Below, piece by piece: positions 1-5,643 of a stretch of DNA of 5,666 nucleotides. Position 1 is the first letter of the stretch; each line of letters begins with the position of its first letter. The position numbers were made by a program, and so were the translations under genes. The DNA comes from Synergistaceae bacterium. Lineage in GTDB: Bacteria > Synergistota > Synergistia > Synergistales > Synergistaceae. The stretch spans positions 1 to 5,666 of the forward strand of contig JAISQC010000279.1 in NCBI GenBank assembly GCA_031274465.1, given 5' to 3'. The notes beneath the pieces are model-generated. The model ran no database searches and was not told the origin of the DNA. It worked only from the letters and a program-made list of their open reading frames with translations.

Positions 1-395
1 CCGTCTGCCCGGTGCGCGGCGGGCAGGGCGCGCGCGAATGGGCTGAGTGCGCGTGGCTCGGCTTCGGAGCCATCGAGCCGCCTCCCGATTCTTTCGTGGC
101 ATTCGCCGGTAATATGGCAAAAAGCGACGCTATATCGCTTCTATATATAGAAGGCGCCGCTACTGGAATGCTGTGCGCGGCAGACGGCACGGCAGGGATA
201 TATTACGTATCTACGCAAGCGCGGTTTCGCGGGCGCGGGCTCGGCGGCATCGTGGTCGAAACGCTCAAACGCCGCGCGCTTGAAATGGGGTTCGGCAGAA
301 TAACCCTTCTGGCCACTCCTTCAGGGCTTCCCCTGTATCTCAAACACGGTTTCCGCGACAACGGGGCGGTTAAAATTTATAAAACCGGCGAATGA
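1..395 (+). CDS. GNAT family N-acetyltransferase, 3' part only (5' end outside window)
   Basis: This is the C-terminal part of a GNAT acetyltransferase, which moves the acetyl group of acetyl-CoA to an amine on a small molecule or protein; the substrate cannot be told. The frame is open from base 3 to the TGA at 393-395, so the gene starts upstream. A GTG at base 12 is open but lacks a ribosome binding site and would cut into the fold. Numbering from that GTG, residues 62-70 form the beta strand before the acetyl-CoA loop, and RFRGRG (71-76) is motif A (R/QxxGxG) that grips the CoA pyrophosphate. LYLKHGF (108-114) is the usual C-terminal YxxxGF block. The upstream part, with a WLGFG segment and a DSFVAF stretch, resembles GNAT proteins with an extra N-terminal segment. 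It converges with the lipoprotein gene, 41 bases apart. The family is sure; the role is unknown. Confidence 0.85.
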   Translation, partial: VCPVRGGQGAREWAECAWLGFGAIEPPPDSFVAFAGNMAKSDAISLLYIEGAATGMLCAADGTAGIYYVSTQARFRGRGLGGIVVETLKRRALEMGFGRITLLATPSGLPLYLKHGFRDNGAVKIYKTGE

Positions 396-436
396 CGCGC
401 GAGCCGCACGCGCGCCCGGGTTCGCCAAACGCCGCG

Positions 437-949
437 CTACCTCCGCCTCATGTAATACGCTACGTCTATGTCGTAAAAATCGGAGGACCAACTGTAACCC
501 CTTTTTCTCTCCCTCACGTACAGCCACGAGTCGGAATCAAACCTCAGGTCGATCTGCCATCCGTCGCCCTCGAGCCTGAATTCCCTGTCCCCGATGCGAT
601 AAGCGTCCCAACTCTGCCATCTGTCGTCATGAAGATCGACGTAACCACTGTCACCCCAATTGTCATTGTAAGCGCGCCACCCAACTCTCCCCCGCCAGTC
701 AACCGTCGCCCGGTCGCCCCAGACGTCGCGGATGTACAGCTCGGGGGCGCCGCGGTCAAGCCTCAAATAGTACGAGCCGAATAAAAATGGGGACCCGGTT
801 CCGCTTCCGTCTTCGGCCACCCAAAACCCGTCCAAATCGCGAAAATCGTAACTCGACCACCAGCCGCTCTCGCCGCCGCAGCCCCCCGCAACGACGACGA
901 GCGACACTAACAGGGACAGCCACAGCAATCCTCCAGCCTTTTTGCGCAT
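437..949 (-). CDS. Trp/Asp-rich predicted lipoprotein of unknown function
   Basis: A 170-residue secreted protein that I do not recognise. The N-terminus is a type II signal peptide: MRKK, a hydrophobic stretch (about residues 6-20), then VAGGC with Cys24 as the predicted lipidated residue. Alanine at -3 makes this a slightly loose lipobox. The mature part has about 147 residues with twelve tryptophans and many Asp, Tyr and Arg, in short alternating segments that suggest an all-beta fold (inference). No catalytic motif is visible, and it ends in three arginines. The ATG at 949 is chosen because AGGGG (958-962) lies 8 bases upstream; a GTG at 958 would overlap that site. It lies 60 bases after the racemase stop, with no clear promoter or terminator between, so it may be the last gene of the helicase unit. 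An envelope or surface role is plausible but unproven. Confidence 0.8.
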   Translation of the reverse strand: MRKKAGGLLWLSLLVSLVVVAGGCGGESGWWSSYDFRDLDGFWVAEDGSGTGSPFLFGSYYLRLDRGAPELYIRDVWGDRATVDWRGRVGWRAYNDNWGDSGYVDLHDDRWQSWDAYRIGDREFRLEGDGWQIDLRFDSDSWLYVRERKRGYSWSSDFYDIDVAYYMRRR

Positions 950-957
950 CTCGCACA

Positions 958-962
958 CCCCT
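958..962 (-). promoter_or_regulatory. Ribosome binding site of the lipoprotein gene
   Basis: AGGGG on the minus strand sits 8 bases before the ATG at 949. It decides that start against the GTG at 958, which it overlaps. Confidence 0.6.
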
Positions 963-1009
963 ATCTAAGATGACGTTTGTGGAATTAAGCCCGCCTGTCG
1001 GCGCAATAT

Positions 1010-2110
1010 CTATCGCGTGAAATTTTTTCTTATCATATCATTTGAAGTGGCAAAAAGCATCGACTGATACATCAATCCAAAGGACATGACGTCCCCTGCG
1101 CGGTATTCGCGGCGCGAGTCGTGGACGTCCACGATCATGTGGTCGCTGCTGCACCCGAGGATGCGAACGCCCTCGTCGAGCGGGTCAAGCTTTTGGCAGT
1201 TTCCGACGTCGTAAGCCCCTATCGCCAAAAGAACCCTTCGGCGGACCCCCCTGTCCTCGTAAACGGCCACGTTCCCGAAACAGTCCAGCAGGCGCTCGCC
1301 AACGGGATGCGTCGGTTTTTCACCGGCCTCGATGACTTCGGCGCTCAAGACCAGCGACTTGTCGCTGAGTTCCGCCAGCTCGCCCTCCTCGATGCCGTAT
1401 ATCTCGCGCCGGTGCATTATCGCGGCGCCCACCCGGAGGTGGTTGATTTCGCGCGGCATCTGCCCCCGCGCCACCATCGGCAGGGACGTGCTGGCGCCGC
1501 CGGAGACCATGCCGAGCTTGCGCCCCGTCGCCCGCTCTATCTCCGAAGCGTTCCGCGCCAGCTCCTGCATGTTTTTGACGGTGGGCTTCACGGAGCCGTA
1601 GCATCCCAGGTTTGCCCCTATGCCGACGAGTTCGATATTCGCGAAATCCTTGGCGGCGAAAACAGCGCGCTCCACGAACTGTTCGGAGTCGAAGACGCCC
1701 TCCCTCAAGTCGCCGAGGTCCCTCATGAAAACGATTTTCTGAACCTTTCCAGCCCTGCGGGCCTCGTCGTCGAGCAGACGCACAGTGCCGAGATCGGAAT
1801 TGAGTATGACGTCGCAATACTGCGCGACGTCCGCCAGCTCCGAGCGCATCGGTATCCGAAGCCCCATGGTTGCCACGGGGTAACCTCTGGCTCGGGCTTT
1901 GGCGAGGTGCCCGATTCTGGAGCTGGCGAGGCACCTGTAGCCCTCGCCAACCAGCACGTCCATTATCTGCGGGATCGCGTTGAACCCCTTTACCACGGCG
2001 GCAGGCTCGATGCCATGCCCCCGGCACAAATCCAAAATAACCCGGGCGTTGCTGCGGATGACGTCGAGGCGCACTTCCATTGCGGGGTAACCCGCGTGTC
2101 TGCGCGCCAT
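1010..2110 (-). CDS. orr: Ornithine/alanine racemase family PLP enzyme (Orr-like)
   Basis: A 366-residue PLP-dependent amino acid racemase of the Orr/YhfX family with an alanine-racemase-type barrel fold. Orr of Clostridium sticklandii interconverts L- and D-ornithine in ornithine fermentation. Visible family marks, in order: YPAMEV (8-13) opening the barrel; VVKGFN with Lys41 as the expected Schiff-base lysine; LRIPM (84-88); DLGDLREG (131-138); GANLGCYG (165-172); SGGASTSLPM (203-212), a likely cofactor phosphate loop; LRVGAAI (225-231); CFGN (277-280); AIGAYD (296-301); and LGCSSDHMIVD (318-328). Length fits the family. The ATG at 2110 keeps the conserved Tyr-Pro and lies six bases after the helicase stop. 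The ribosome site is weak (AGG five bases upstream), so translational coupling is likely. No ornithine aminomutase genes are near, so ornithine as substrate is inferred from family only; other basic or neutral amino acids are possible. Confidence 0.88.
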   Translation of the reverse strand: MARRHAGYPAMEVRLDVIRSNARVILDLCRGHGIEPAAVVKGFNAIPQIMDVLVGEGYRCLASSRIGHLAKARARGYPVATMGLRIPMRSELADVAQYCDVILNSDLGTVRLLDDEARRAGKVQKIVFMRDLGDLREGVFDSEQFVERAVFAAKDFANIELVGIGANLGCYGSVKPTVKNMQELARNASEIERATGRKLGMVSGGASTSLPMVARGQMPREINHLRVGAAIMHRREIYGIEEGELAELSDKSLVLSAEVIEAGEKPTHPVGERLLDCFGNVAVYEDRGVRRRVLLAIGAYDVGNCQKLDPLDEGVRILGCSSDHMIVDVHDSRREYRAGDVMSFGLMYQSMLFATSNDMIRKNFTR

Positions 2111-2116
2111 TGGAGC

Positions 2117-3973
2117 CTATCCGGCCCTTCTGCCCCTCGGGCGCTCGAAGTCCGCCTTGCGCCCCTTCGATTGGGCGCCGGAACGCCTGTCAGACCTTTG
2201 CCTGTCAGATCTTGCGGGCCGCAAGCCGCGATCGAACGAACCTCCGCCGTAGCCGGACACCCTGCCGGCGTCGCCGTCCCCCTGCAAAACCCTCACTGCG
2301 GAGACCCCGAGGCCTTCGCGCTCCATCCGGGGCTTTCTGGACTCGAGAAGCTCGGCCGCGTGGGCGGACAGCTCTATCGACGCCGAGTTCTCGCGCAGTT
2401 TTATGTTGCCTACGTCATCTCGCGTGATCCCCATGGAGCGGCAGATCGCCCCAAGCAGCGCCCCAACTTCCCAGCCTTCGTCGCGCCCGACGTTGAGGCT
2501 CACCTGGACGCCGCCTTCCATGCCAGAGCGCGCCGGCCTTCCGCCGCCGCCGCTGGAGAGCCGAGTGCCTTTCCTGCGCGGATCGACGCCGCCGTAGCGA
2601 GTCGCCGGCCGCCTCTTGTCCCGGTTCATCTCGGCCTCGACGTCGGCCTGAATCGAATATCCGCGAGGCTGCTCGCCGTAAGCGTACGCCAGAAGGCCGG
2701 CGACCATCAGGCTCGCGTCGTCTCGCTTCATGACCTCGTCGGCCCAATTGCGATATTCTTCGTCCACCATGGAGTGCTCGATCAGCATGCCCTCGAAGCG
2801 CACCTTCTGCTGCCCTTCGATCTTAGAGGCATCCGGCGCCGGTATTACCTCCATCTGCAAATTCGAGCCACGCGCCATCTGCCTGAAAGCGTGAAGCTCC
2901 CGGCTGGTCAGCAGGGCGAGGTTGGCGCCTTCGTGCCCGGCGCGCCCGGTGCGCCCGCTTCTGTGAACGAAGGTCTCGAGATTGCTCGGAAGCCCGAACT
3001 GAATGACGTGGCTGATCCCGTCGATGTCGAGGCCGCGCGCCGCGACGTCGGTCGCGACGAGTATATCGACGCGCCCCCCGCGCAGCGAGGCGAGCGACAT
3101 GTTCCTCTCCCGCTGGCTCATGTCCCCGTGTATGGCGCAGGCTTTGAATCCCTCGTCGGTGAGCTTGTCGGCTATGTCCTGCGTCTCTATCTTCGTGGCG
3201 CAGAACAGCAGGGTGCGGCTCGGGTTCTCCCACAGCAGGACGTTCGACAGCCCCTCGAAGCGCCTGCGGGCTGGTATGACATACGTCTTCTGCATTATGT
3301 CGTCGTGGCAGGTTATATCCGACACGAGCGAGATTTTTCTGGGGGCGTCGAGATAACGCCTGGCGAGGGAGACCACTTCCGGCGGCATCGTGGCCGAGAA
3401 AAGCCACGTGCGCTCCAGGTTTTCCATCCCGCTCAATATGGCCTCCAGCTCGTCGCGGAAACCCATGTCGAGCATGTGGTCGCCTTCGTCGAGGACCAGC
3501 ACGCGCACGTCCTTGGTCACGAACGAACCCCTGCGGACGTGGTCTAGAACCCTACCCGGCGTGCCGACCACTACGGCGGCGCCGTCTTTGAGCGAGCGTA
3601 TCTGGCGCTCCATGTCGAGGCCGCCGACGAGAGTAGCCACGCGCGCGCCGATTTCGACGCCGAGCCATGAGAATTCGCGCGCGGTCTGCTGAGCCAGCTC
3701 GCGCGTCGGCGAAAGCACGAGGACCTGAGGCACGGATTTGTTTGCCTCCATGTTGTTGTAGATCGGCATCGCAAATGCCAAGGTCTTGCCCGAGCCGGTA
3801 CGGGCCTGCACGATGAGGTCGCCCTCGGTCAGCGTTTCGTCCTCCAGAATCCGCGTTTGCACGGGCATCGGAGAATCGAATCCCTTTCGGGCAATAGCCC
3901 TCAACAGTTCCGGGCGGAGGCCGAAGTCCTCGAACCGCACGGATGTCTCTTTTGTTTCTGTTTCCACTGTCAT
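2117..3973 (-). CDS. DeaD/CsdA-like DEAD-box RNA helicase with DbpA-type RNA-binding domain
   Basis: A 618-residue ATP-dependent RNA helicase that unwinds short RNA duplexes, typically in ribosome assembly, mRNA decay or cold adaptation. Motifs in order: Q motif (F14 to Q39), motif I ARTGSGKT (57-64), Ia PTRELA (89-94), GG (117-118), Ib TPGR (138-141), II DEGD (162-165), III SAT (193-195), IV LLFCAT (255-260), V ATDVAARGLDI (307-317), VI HRSGRTGRAG (337-346). Residues about 395-435 resemble the helical extension of CsdA. About 488-565 match the DbpA RNA-binding domain, and the last 50 residues are a basic Gly/Arg-rich tail. Length is close to E. coli CsdA (629). Motif II has Gly instead of Ala, which is uncommon. 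The ATG at 3973 is chosen over in-frame ATGs at 4003 and 3994 because AGGGAGG lies five bases upstream. It is first in a unit with the racemase. Confidence 0.95.
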   Translation of the reverse strand: MTVETETKETSVRFEDFGLRPELLRAIARKGFDSPMPVQTRILEDETLTEGDLIVQARTGSGKTLAFAMPIYNNMEANKSVPQVLVLSPTRELAQQTAREFSWLGVEIGARVATLVGGLDMERQIRSLKDGAAVVVGTPGRVLDHVRRGSFVTKDVRVLVLDEGDHMLDMGFRDELEAILSGMENLERTWLFSATMPPEVVSLARRYLDAPRKISLVSDITCHDDIMQKTYVIPARRRFEGLSNVLLWENPSRTLLFCATKIETQDIADKLTDEGFKACAIHGDMSQRERNMSLASLRGGRVDILVATDVAARGLDIDGISHVIQFGLPSNLETFVHRSGRTGRAGHEGANLALLTSRELHAFRQMARGSNLQMEVIPAPDASKIEGQQKVRFEGMLIEHSMVDEEYRNWADEVMKRDDASLMVAGLLAYAYGEQPRGYSIQADVEAEMNRDKRRPATRYGGVDPRRKGTRLSSGGGGRPARSGMEGGVQVSLNVGRDEGWEVGALLGAICRSMGITRDDVGNIKLRENSASIELSAHAAELLESRKPRMEREGLGVSAVRVLQGDGDAGRVSGYGGGSFDRGLRPARSDRQRSDRRSGAQSKGRKADFERPRGRRAG

Positions 3974-4135
3974 GTGAACCTCCCTGGATCGCATCCCGAA
4001 CAAAAATCCCCGTATGTCGGAACGCGCGTCACCAGGTTGGAATGTGAGGGGGACCGTTTCAAAGGATTGTCGTATAGGGCTTGCGAAAATAATGCCTGTT
4101 TATAATTTCGGAAGAAATTTATCCGTTCAGGCCAA
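3974..4135 (-). promoter_or_regulatory. Long 5' leader of the helicase mRNA
   Basis: From the promoter at 4142-4169, transcription should start near 4135, giving an untranslated leader of about 160 bases. It contains a small perfect hairpin: AATTTC and GAAATT with a four-base loop, at 4104-4119. The rest is mixed sequence with no clear upstream reading frame, and I recognise no known riboswitch. Long leaders are known for cold-shock helicase genes such as E. coli csdA, so regulation through this RNA is plausible; this is inference. Confidence 0.4.
3979..3985 (-). promoter_or_regulatory. Ribosome binding site of the helicase gene
   Basis: AGGGAGG on the minus strand, five bases before the ATG at 3973. 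It is a near-perfect match to the 16S rRNA tail and sets the start, removing the N-terminal extension that the ATGs at 4003 or 3994 would add. The same heptamer precedes the gene at 4703. Confidence 0.85.
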
Positions 4136-4141
4136 TAGAAT

Positions 4142-4169
4142 ATGATACCACATTATCGAACCACGTCAA
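4142..4169 (-). promoter_or_regulatory. Sigma-70-type extended -10 promoter for helicase-racemase unit
   Basis: On the minus strand, -35 TTGACG (4164-4169) and -10 TATCAT (4142-4147) are separated by 16 bases. Each hexamer matches the consensus at five of six positions. TGG directly before the -10 hexamer gives an extended -10 (TGn). It is the best promoter in the window and points at the helicase gene. Phased A-tracts lie 24 to 51 bases upstream of the -35 box. Confidence 0.7.
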
Positions 4170-4193
4170 CAGAAACTGCCGCATTTGAAACAT

Positions 4194-4226
4194 TTTTTCC
4201 GCCCTTTTTCCGCCCTTTTTCCCGCC
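4194..4226. repeat. Tandem 11-bp repeat with A-tracts in helical phase
   Basis: On the plus strand TTTTTCCGCCC occurs twice in a row (4194-4204, 4205-4215), followed by a third copy with two changes (4216-4226). Read on the minus strand, this gives A-runs of six, five and five bases at 4193-4198, 4205-4209 and 4216-4220. Their centres are about 11 bp apart, close to one helical turn. Such phasing is known to curve DNA. The block lies upstream of the helicase promoter. Confidence 0.75.
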
Positions 4227-4230
4227 GGAA

Positions 4231-4280
4231 TGCGGCGATAAGTTCGCGCACGTCTCATATCGCGCGGGCTTATCGCCGCA
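4231..4280. repeat. Long stem-loop after the 136-residue gene, possible terminator or mRNA 3' structure
   Basis: Perfect 12-bp inverted repeat: TGCGGCGATAAG (4231-4242) and CTTATCGCCGCA (4269-4280). Inside it CGCGC (4245-4249) pairs with GCGCG (4262-4266). As plus-strand RNA, the TT/GG between the two stems can form two U-G wobbles, giving one 19-pair helix with a 12-base loop. As minus-strand RNA the same spot is an AA/CC mismatch. It starts 12 bases past the stop of the minus-strand gene ending at 4293, so it may end or protect that transcript. No U-run follows in either direction, so it is not a classic intrinsic terminator. Confidence 0.6.
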
Positions 4281-4292
4281 CGCTAGGCATAC

Positions 4293-4703
4293 TTATATGC
4301 TTTTGGAATTTTTGCCGCTATACTCGAGCATATAATACGAGCCGAATTTTCTGCCATCGCCCGCTATATGCCTTTTGAAAAGCTCCGAGACGGTCATCCT
4401 GAAAGCTTTGGCGTTTTCAAGCGTCTCGTCCTTGTTCACAAATCTCTCCTTCACTGCCTGAAGCTTCGACACATAGTCATCGTGGCAAAGCTCGCGCCTG
4501 TTCTTGCCTTTATGGCCTCCCTTCGCGCGCGGCCTATGTTCCGTCTCGCCGAAACGGGAGACAAGGTCTTCGAGAATTTCCAGCCCCTCGCCTATGGTCC
4601 ATCTGTTTTCCGCATCCATCAAAGCTTCGACGGACTCCGACAGATCCATGATCCGGGCATCGCTTTCATTTGCGCGCGAATGCCTTAGAGTTTCCAAAGA
4701 CAT
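4293..4703 (-). CDS. Charged hypothetical protein, 136 residues
   Basis: I do not recognise this protein. The ATG at 4703 has a perfect AGGGAGG (4712-4718) eight bases upstream, which strongly supports a translated gene; an in-frame TTG at 4739 lies before that site and is rejected. It is cytosolic by appearance: no signal peptide and no membrane segment. Residues 1-55 look helical and acidic. A basic cluster follows (about 58-70, RPRAKGGHKGKNRR), which could bind nucleic acid (inference). Residues 75-112 are again helical, and the tail is Tyr- and Lys-rich (GSYYMLEYSGKNSKSI). The gene stands alone, with the esterase terminator behind it and a stem-loop in front of the helicase promoter, so it is probably a single-gene transcript. 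A small DNA- or RNA-binding regulator is one option, with no motif to prove it. Confidence 0.8.
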   Translation of the reverse strand: MSLETLRHSRANESDARIMDLSESVEALMDAENRWTIGEGLEILEDLVSRFGETEHRPRAKGGHKGKNRRELCHDDYVSKLQAVKERFVNKDETLENAKAFRMTVSELFKRHIAGDGRKFGSYYMLEYSGKNSKSI

Positions 4704-4711
4704 ATAGCATA

Positions 4712-4718
4712 CCTCCCT
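4712..4718 (-). promoter_or_regulatory. Ribosome binding site of the 136-residue gene
   Basis: AGGGAGG on the minus strand, eight bases before the ATG at 4703. An out-of-frame ATG at 4710 is only one base away from it and too close to be used. Confidence 0.8.
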
Positions 4719-4809
4719 GAAAAAATATGGTAAAAACAAGTATAATCTATTCTTTTATTTGAAACCTGAGCATAATGCGGATAAAAACCACTATATTTAA
4801 TTGCCAAAA

Positions 4810-4837
4810 ACAATGATAGCATTGTACGTAATATTAC
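4810..4837 (-). promoter_or_regulatory. Possible extended -10 inside operator-like palindromes
   Basis: ACAATG and CATTGT form a 6-bp inverted repeat around ATAG (4810-4825), and GTAATATTAC (4828-4837) is a perfect 10-bp palindrome two bases away. On the minus strand the first repeat contains TGC followed by TATCAT (4813-4821), an extended -10 like that of the helicase promoter, but with no convincing -35. It would give the 136-residue gene a leader of about 100 bases. A weaker -10 (TATACT, 4739-4744) also lies closer to the gene. The rest of the gap 4704-4888 is AT-rich with nothing else recognisable, apart from a GC-rich stretch at 4838-4885. Confidence 0.3.
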
Positions 4838-4888
4838 CTGACGTCCATCGGCGCGCCGCTGATGCCAAGGCGGAAGCCGAGGCGCAAT

Positions 4889-4919
4889 TAAAGCCCCCCG
4901 GCGCCGCGCGCCGGGGGGC
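4889..4919 (-). terminator. GC-rich hairpin terminator of the esterase gene
   Basis: Minus strand: 12-bp perfect stem (4893-4904 with 4908-4919) of almost only G and C with a three-base loop, followed by TTTAATT. It begins 30 bases after the esterase stop. The U-run is short but the stem is very strong, so intrinsic termination is likely. Confidence 0.75.
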
Positions 4920-4949
4920 GATGTAAGCTGAAAATGGATTCTGTTTAGA

Positions 4950-5600
4950 TCAGCCTATGATTTTCTTCACTTCTTTAGCGATTGCCTTGCCAAGAAGCGC
5001 GTGCTGATCGGCCTCGAGGTGCAGCCCATCTTTTTCGGAACTCTTTGCCACCGTTCCGGCGTCGAAGTACGCGACTCCGTTTGCCTCGGCTGCGGCCTTG
5101 AAAAATTCCGGCAGGCGCCTCGATTTCTCCTCGTTGCCCCCGAACATCTCTTTGAAGACCGTCTTCGCCATCGCCCCGAGCGGAGGGGGGCAGACCAGCA
5201 GTATTTTCGGGGCGCACCCGGTAAAGTCCCCCACCTGCCCGAGGGCCCGGCGCACCAGGAGGGCGGCGCCGTTGGCTATATCCTGAGGGGAGACCGAATA
5301 GCGCACCTTGAGGTCGTTCGTTCCAACGAAGATTATCAGCAGGTCGAAGGGTGCCGCCGCGTCCATCGAGGATACGATCTGATCCTTGCCGCAGCGGTAT
5401 TCCTCGATAGGATCGTTCCACACCGTCGTGCGCCCATTGAGGCCGTCTACAAGCACCTTGTACCCATCGCCCAGCTCGCGCTGCATCACCCCGCCCCAGC
5501 GAACGTCGTCGTCCCAGCGCTCGATGGGCTTCACGAGGTCGTTGTTCGGGTTCCACCCCCACGAATTCGAGTCGCCGAAGATAAACACCGTTTTCTTCAT
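4950..5600 (-). CDS. SGNH/GDSL hydrolase, MsAcT-like arylesterase/acyltransferase
   Basis: A 216-residue SGNH-fold serine esterase. Block I FGDSNSWGW (8-16) carries nucleophile Ser11. Block II GLNGRTT (53-59) supplies the oxyanion Gly56, block III GTND (93-96) supplies Asn95, and block V DGLH supplies Asp191 and His194. Order, spacing and length agree closely with the Mycobacterium smegmatis acyltransferase MsAcT, recalled as 216 residues with Ser11, Asp192 and His195. Other shared segments are DVRWGGV (32-38), PPPLGAM (138-144) and FDAGTV (179-184). Family members hydrolyse small esters, and MsAcT also moves acyl groups to alcohols in water. No signal peptide is seen, so it is cytosolic. The ATG at 5600 matches the family start; AAGAGGGG (5612-5619) is 11 bases upstream, while a GTG at 5609 is only two bases from it. 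A strong hairpin follows. The natural substrate is unknown. Confidence 0.92.
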   Translation of the reverse strand: MKKTVFIFGDSNSWGWNPNNDLVKPIERWDDDVRWGGVMQRELGDGYKVLVDGLNGRTTVWNDPIEEYRCGKDQIVSSMDAAAPFDLLIIFVGTNDLKVRYSVSPQDIANGAALLVRRALGQVGDFTGCAPKILLVCPPPLGAMAKTVFKEMFGGNEEKSRRLPEFFKAAAEANGVAYFDAGTVAKSSEKDGLHLEADQHALLGKAIAKEVKKIIG

Positions 5601-5611
5601 GACAAGCACAT

Positions 5612-5619
5612 CCCCTCTT
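5612..5619 (-). promoter_or_regulatory. Ribosome binding site of the esterase gene
   Basis: AAGAGGGG on the minus strand. Spacing to the ATG at 5600 is 11 bases, a little long, and to the GTG at 5609 only two, so the ATG is preferred. Confidence 0.55.
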
Positions 5620-5643
5620 AATATTGTGTATGGATTTTACGGC

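Noticed and set aside
5..26. CTGCCCG / CGGGCAG inverted repeat at the left edge
   Set aside because: It lies within the acetyltransferase coding frame and is explained by local GC composition.
396..414. CGCGCG inverted repeat with seven-base loop between the convergent genes
   Set aside because: Short, low-complexity stem without a U-run on either side; expected by chance in such GC-rich DNA, so not called a terminator.
392..784. A plus-strand frame overlapping the acetyltransferase stop, 130 codons, Pro- and Val-rich
   Set aside because: It is antisense to the lipoprotein gene, which has a signal peptide, lipobox and ribosome site. The Pro/Val content follows from reading its Trp/Asp/Gly codons backwards.
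999..1012. CGCC-GACA-GGCG hairpin near the racemase stop as terminator
   Set aside because: Only four pairs and no U-run, so it is unlikely to end transcription before the lipoprotein gene.
1121..3547. An uninterrupted 808-codon plus-strand frame running antisense across both the racemase and helicase genes
   Set aside because: Its translation has no domain or sensible composition, no ribosome site, and it covers two well-identified genes. Stop-free antisense frames are common opposite GC-rich genes.
4813..4926. A 37-codon plus-strand frame starting ATG at 4813 with an Ala/Glu/Lys-rich middle
   Set aside because: No ribosome site, and the frame ends inside the esterase terminator hairpin. 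The GC-rich stretch 4838-4885 might be a gene remnant, but nothing supports that.
5001..5621. A long plus-strand frame opposite the esterase gene
   Set aside because: It mirrors a clearly recognised esterase, and its protein shows no family features.
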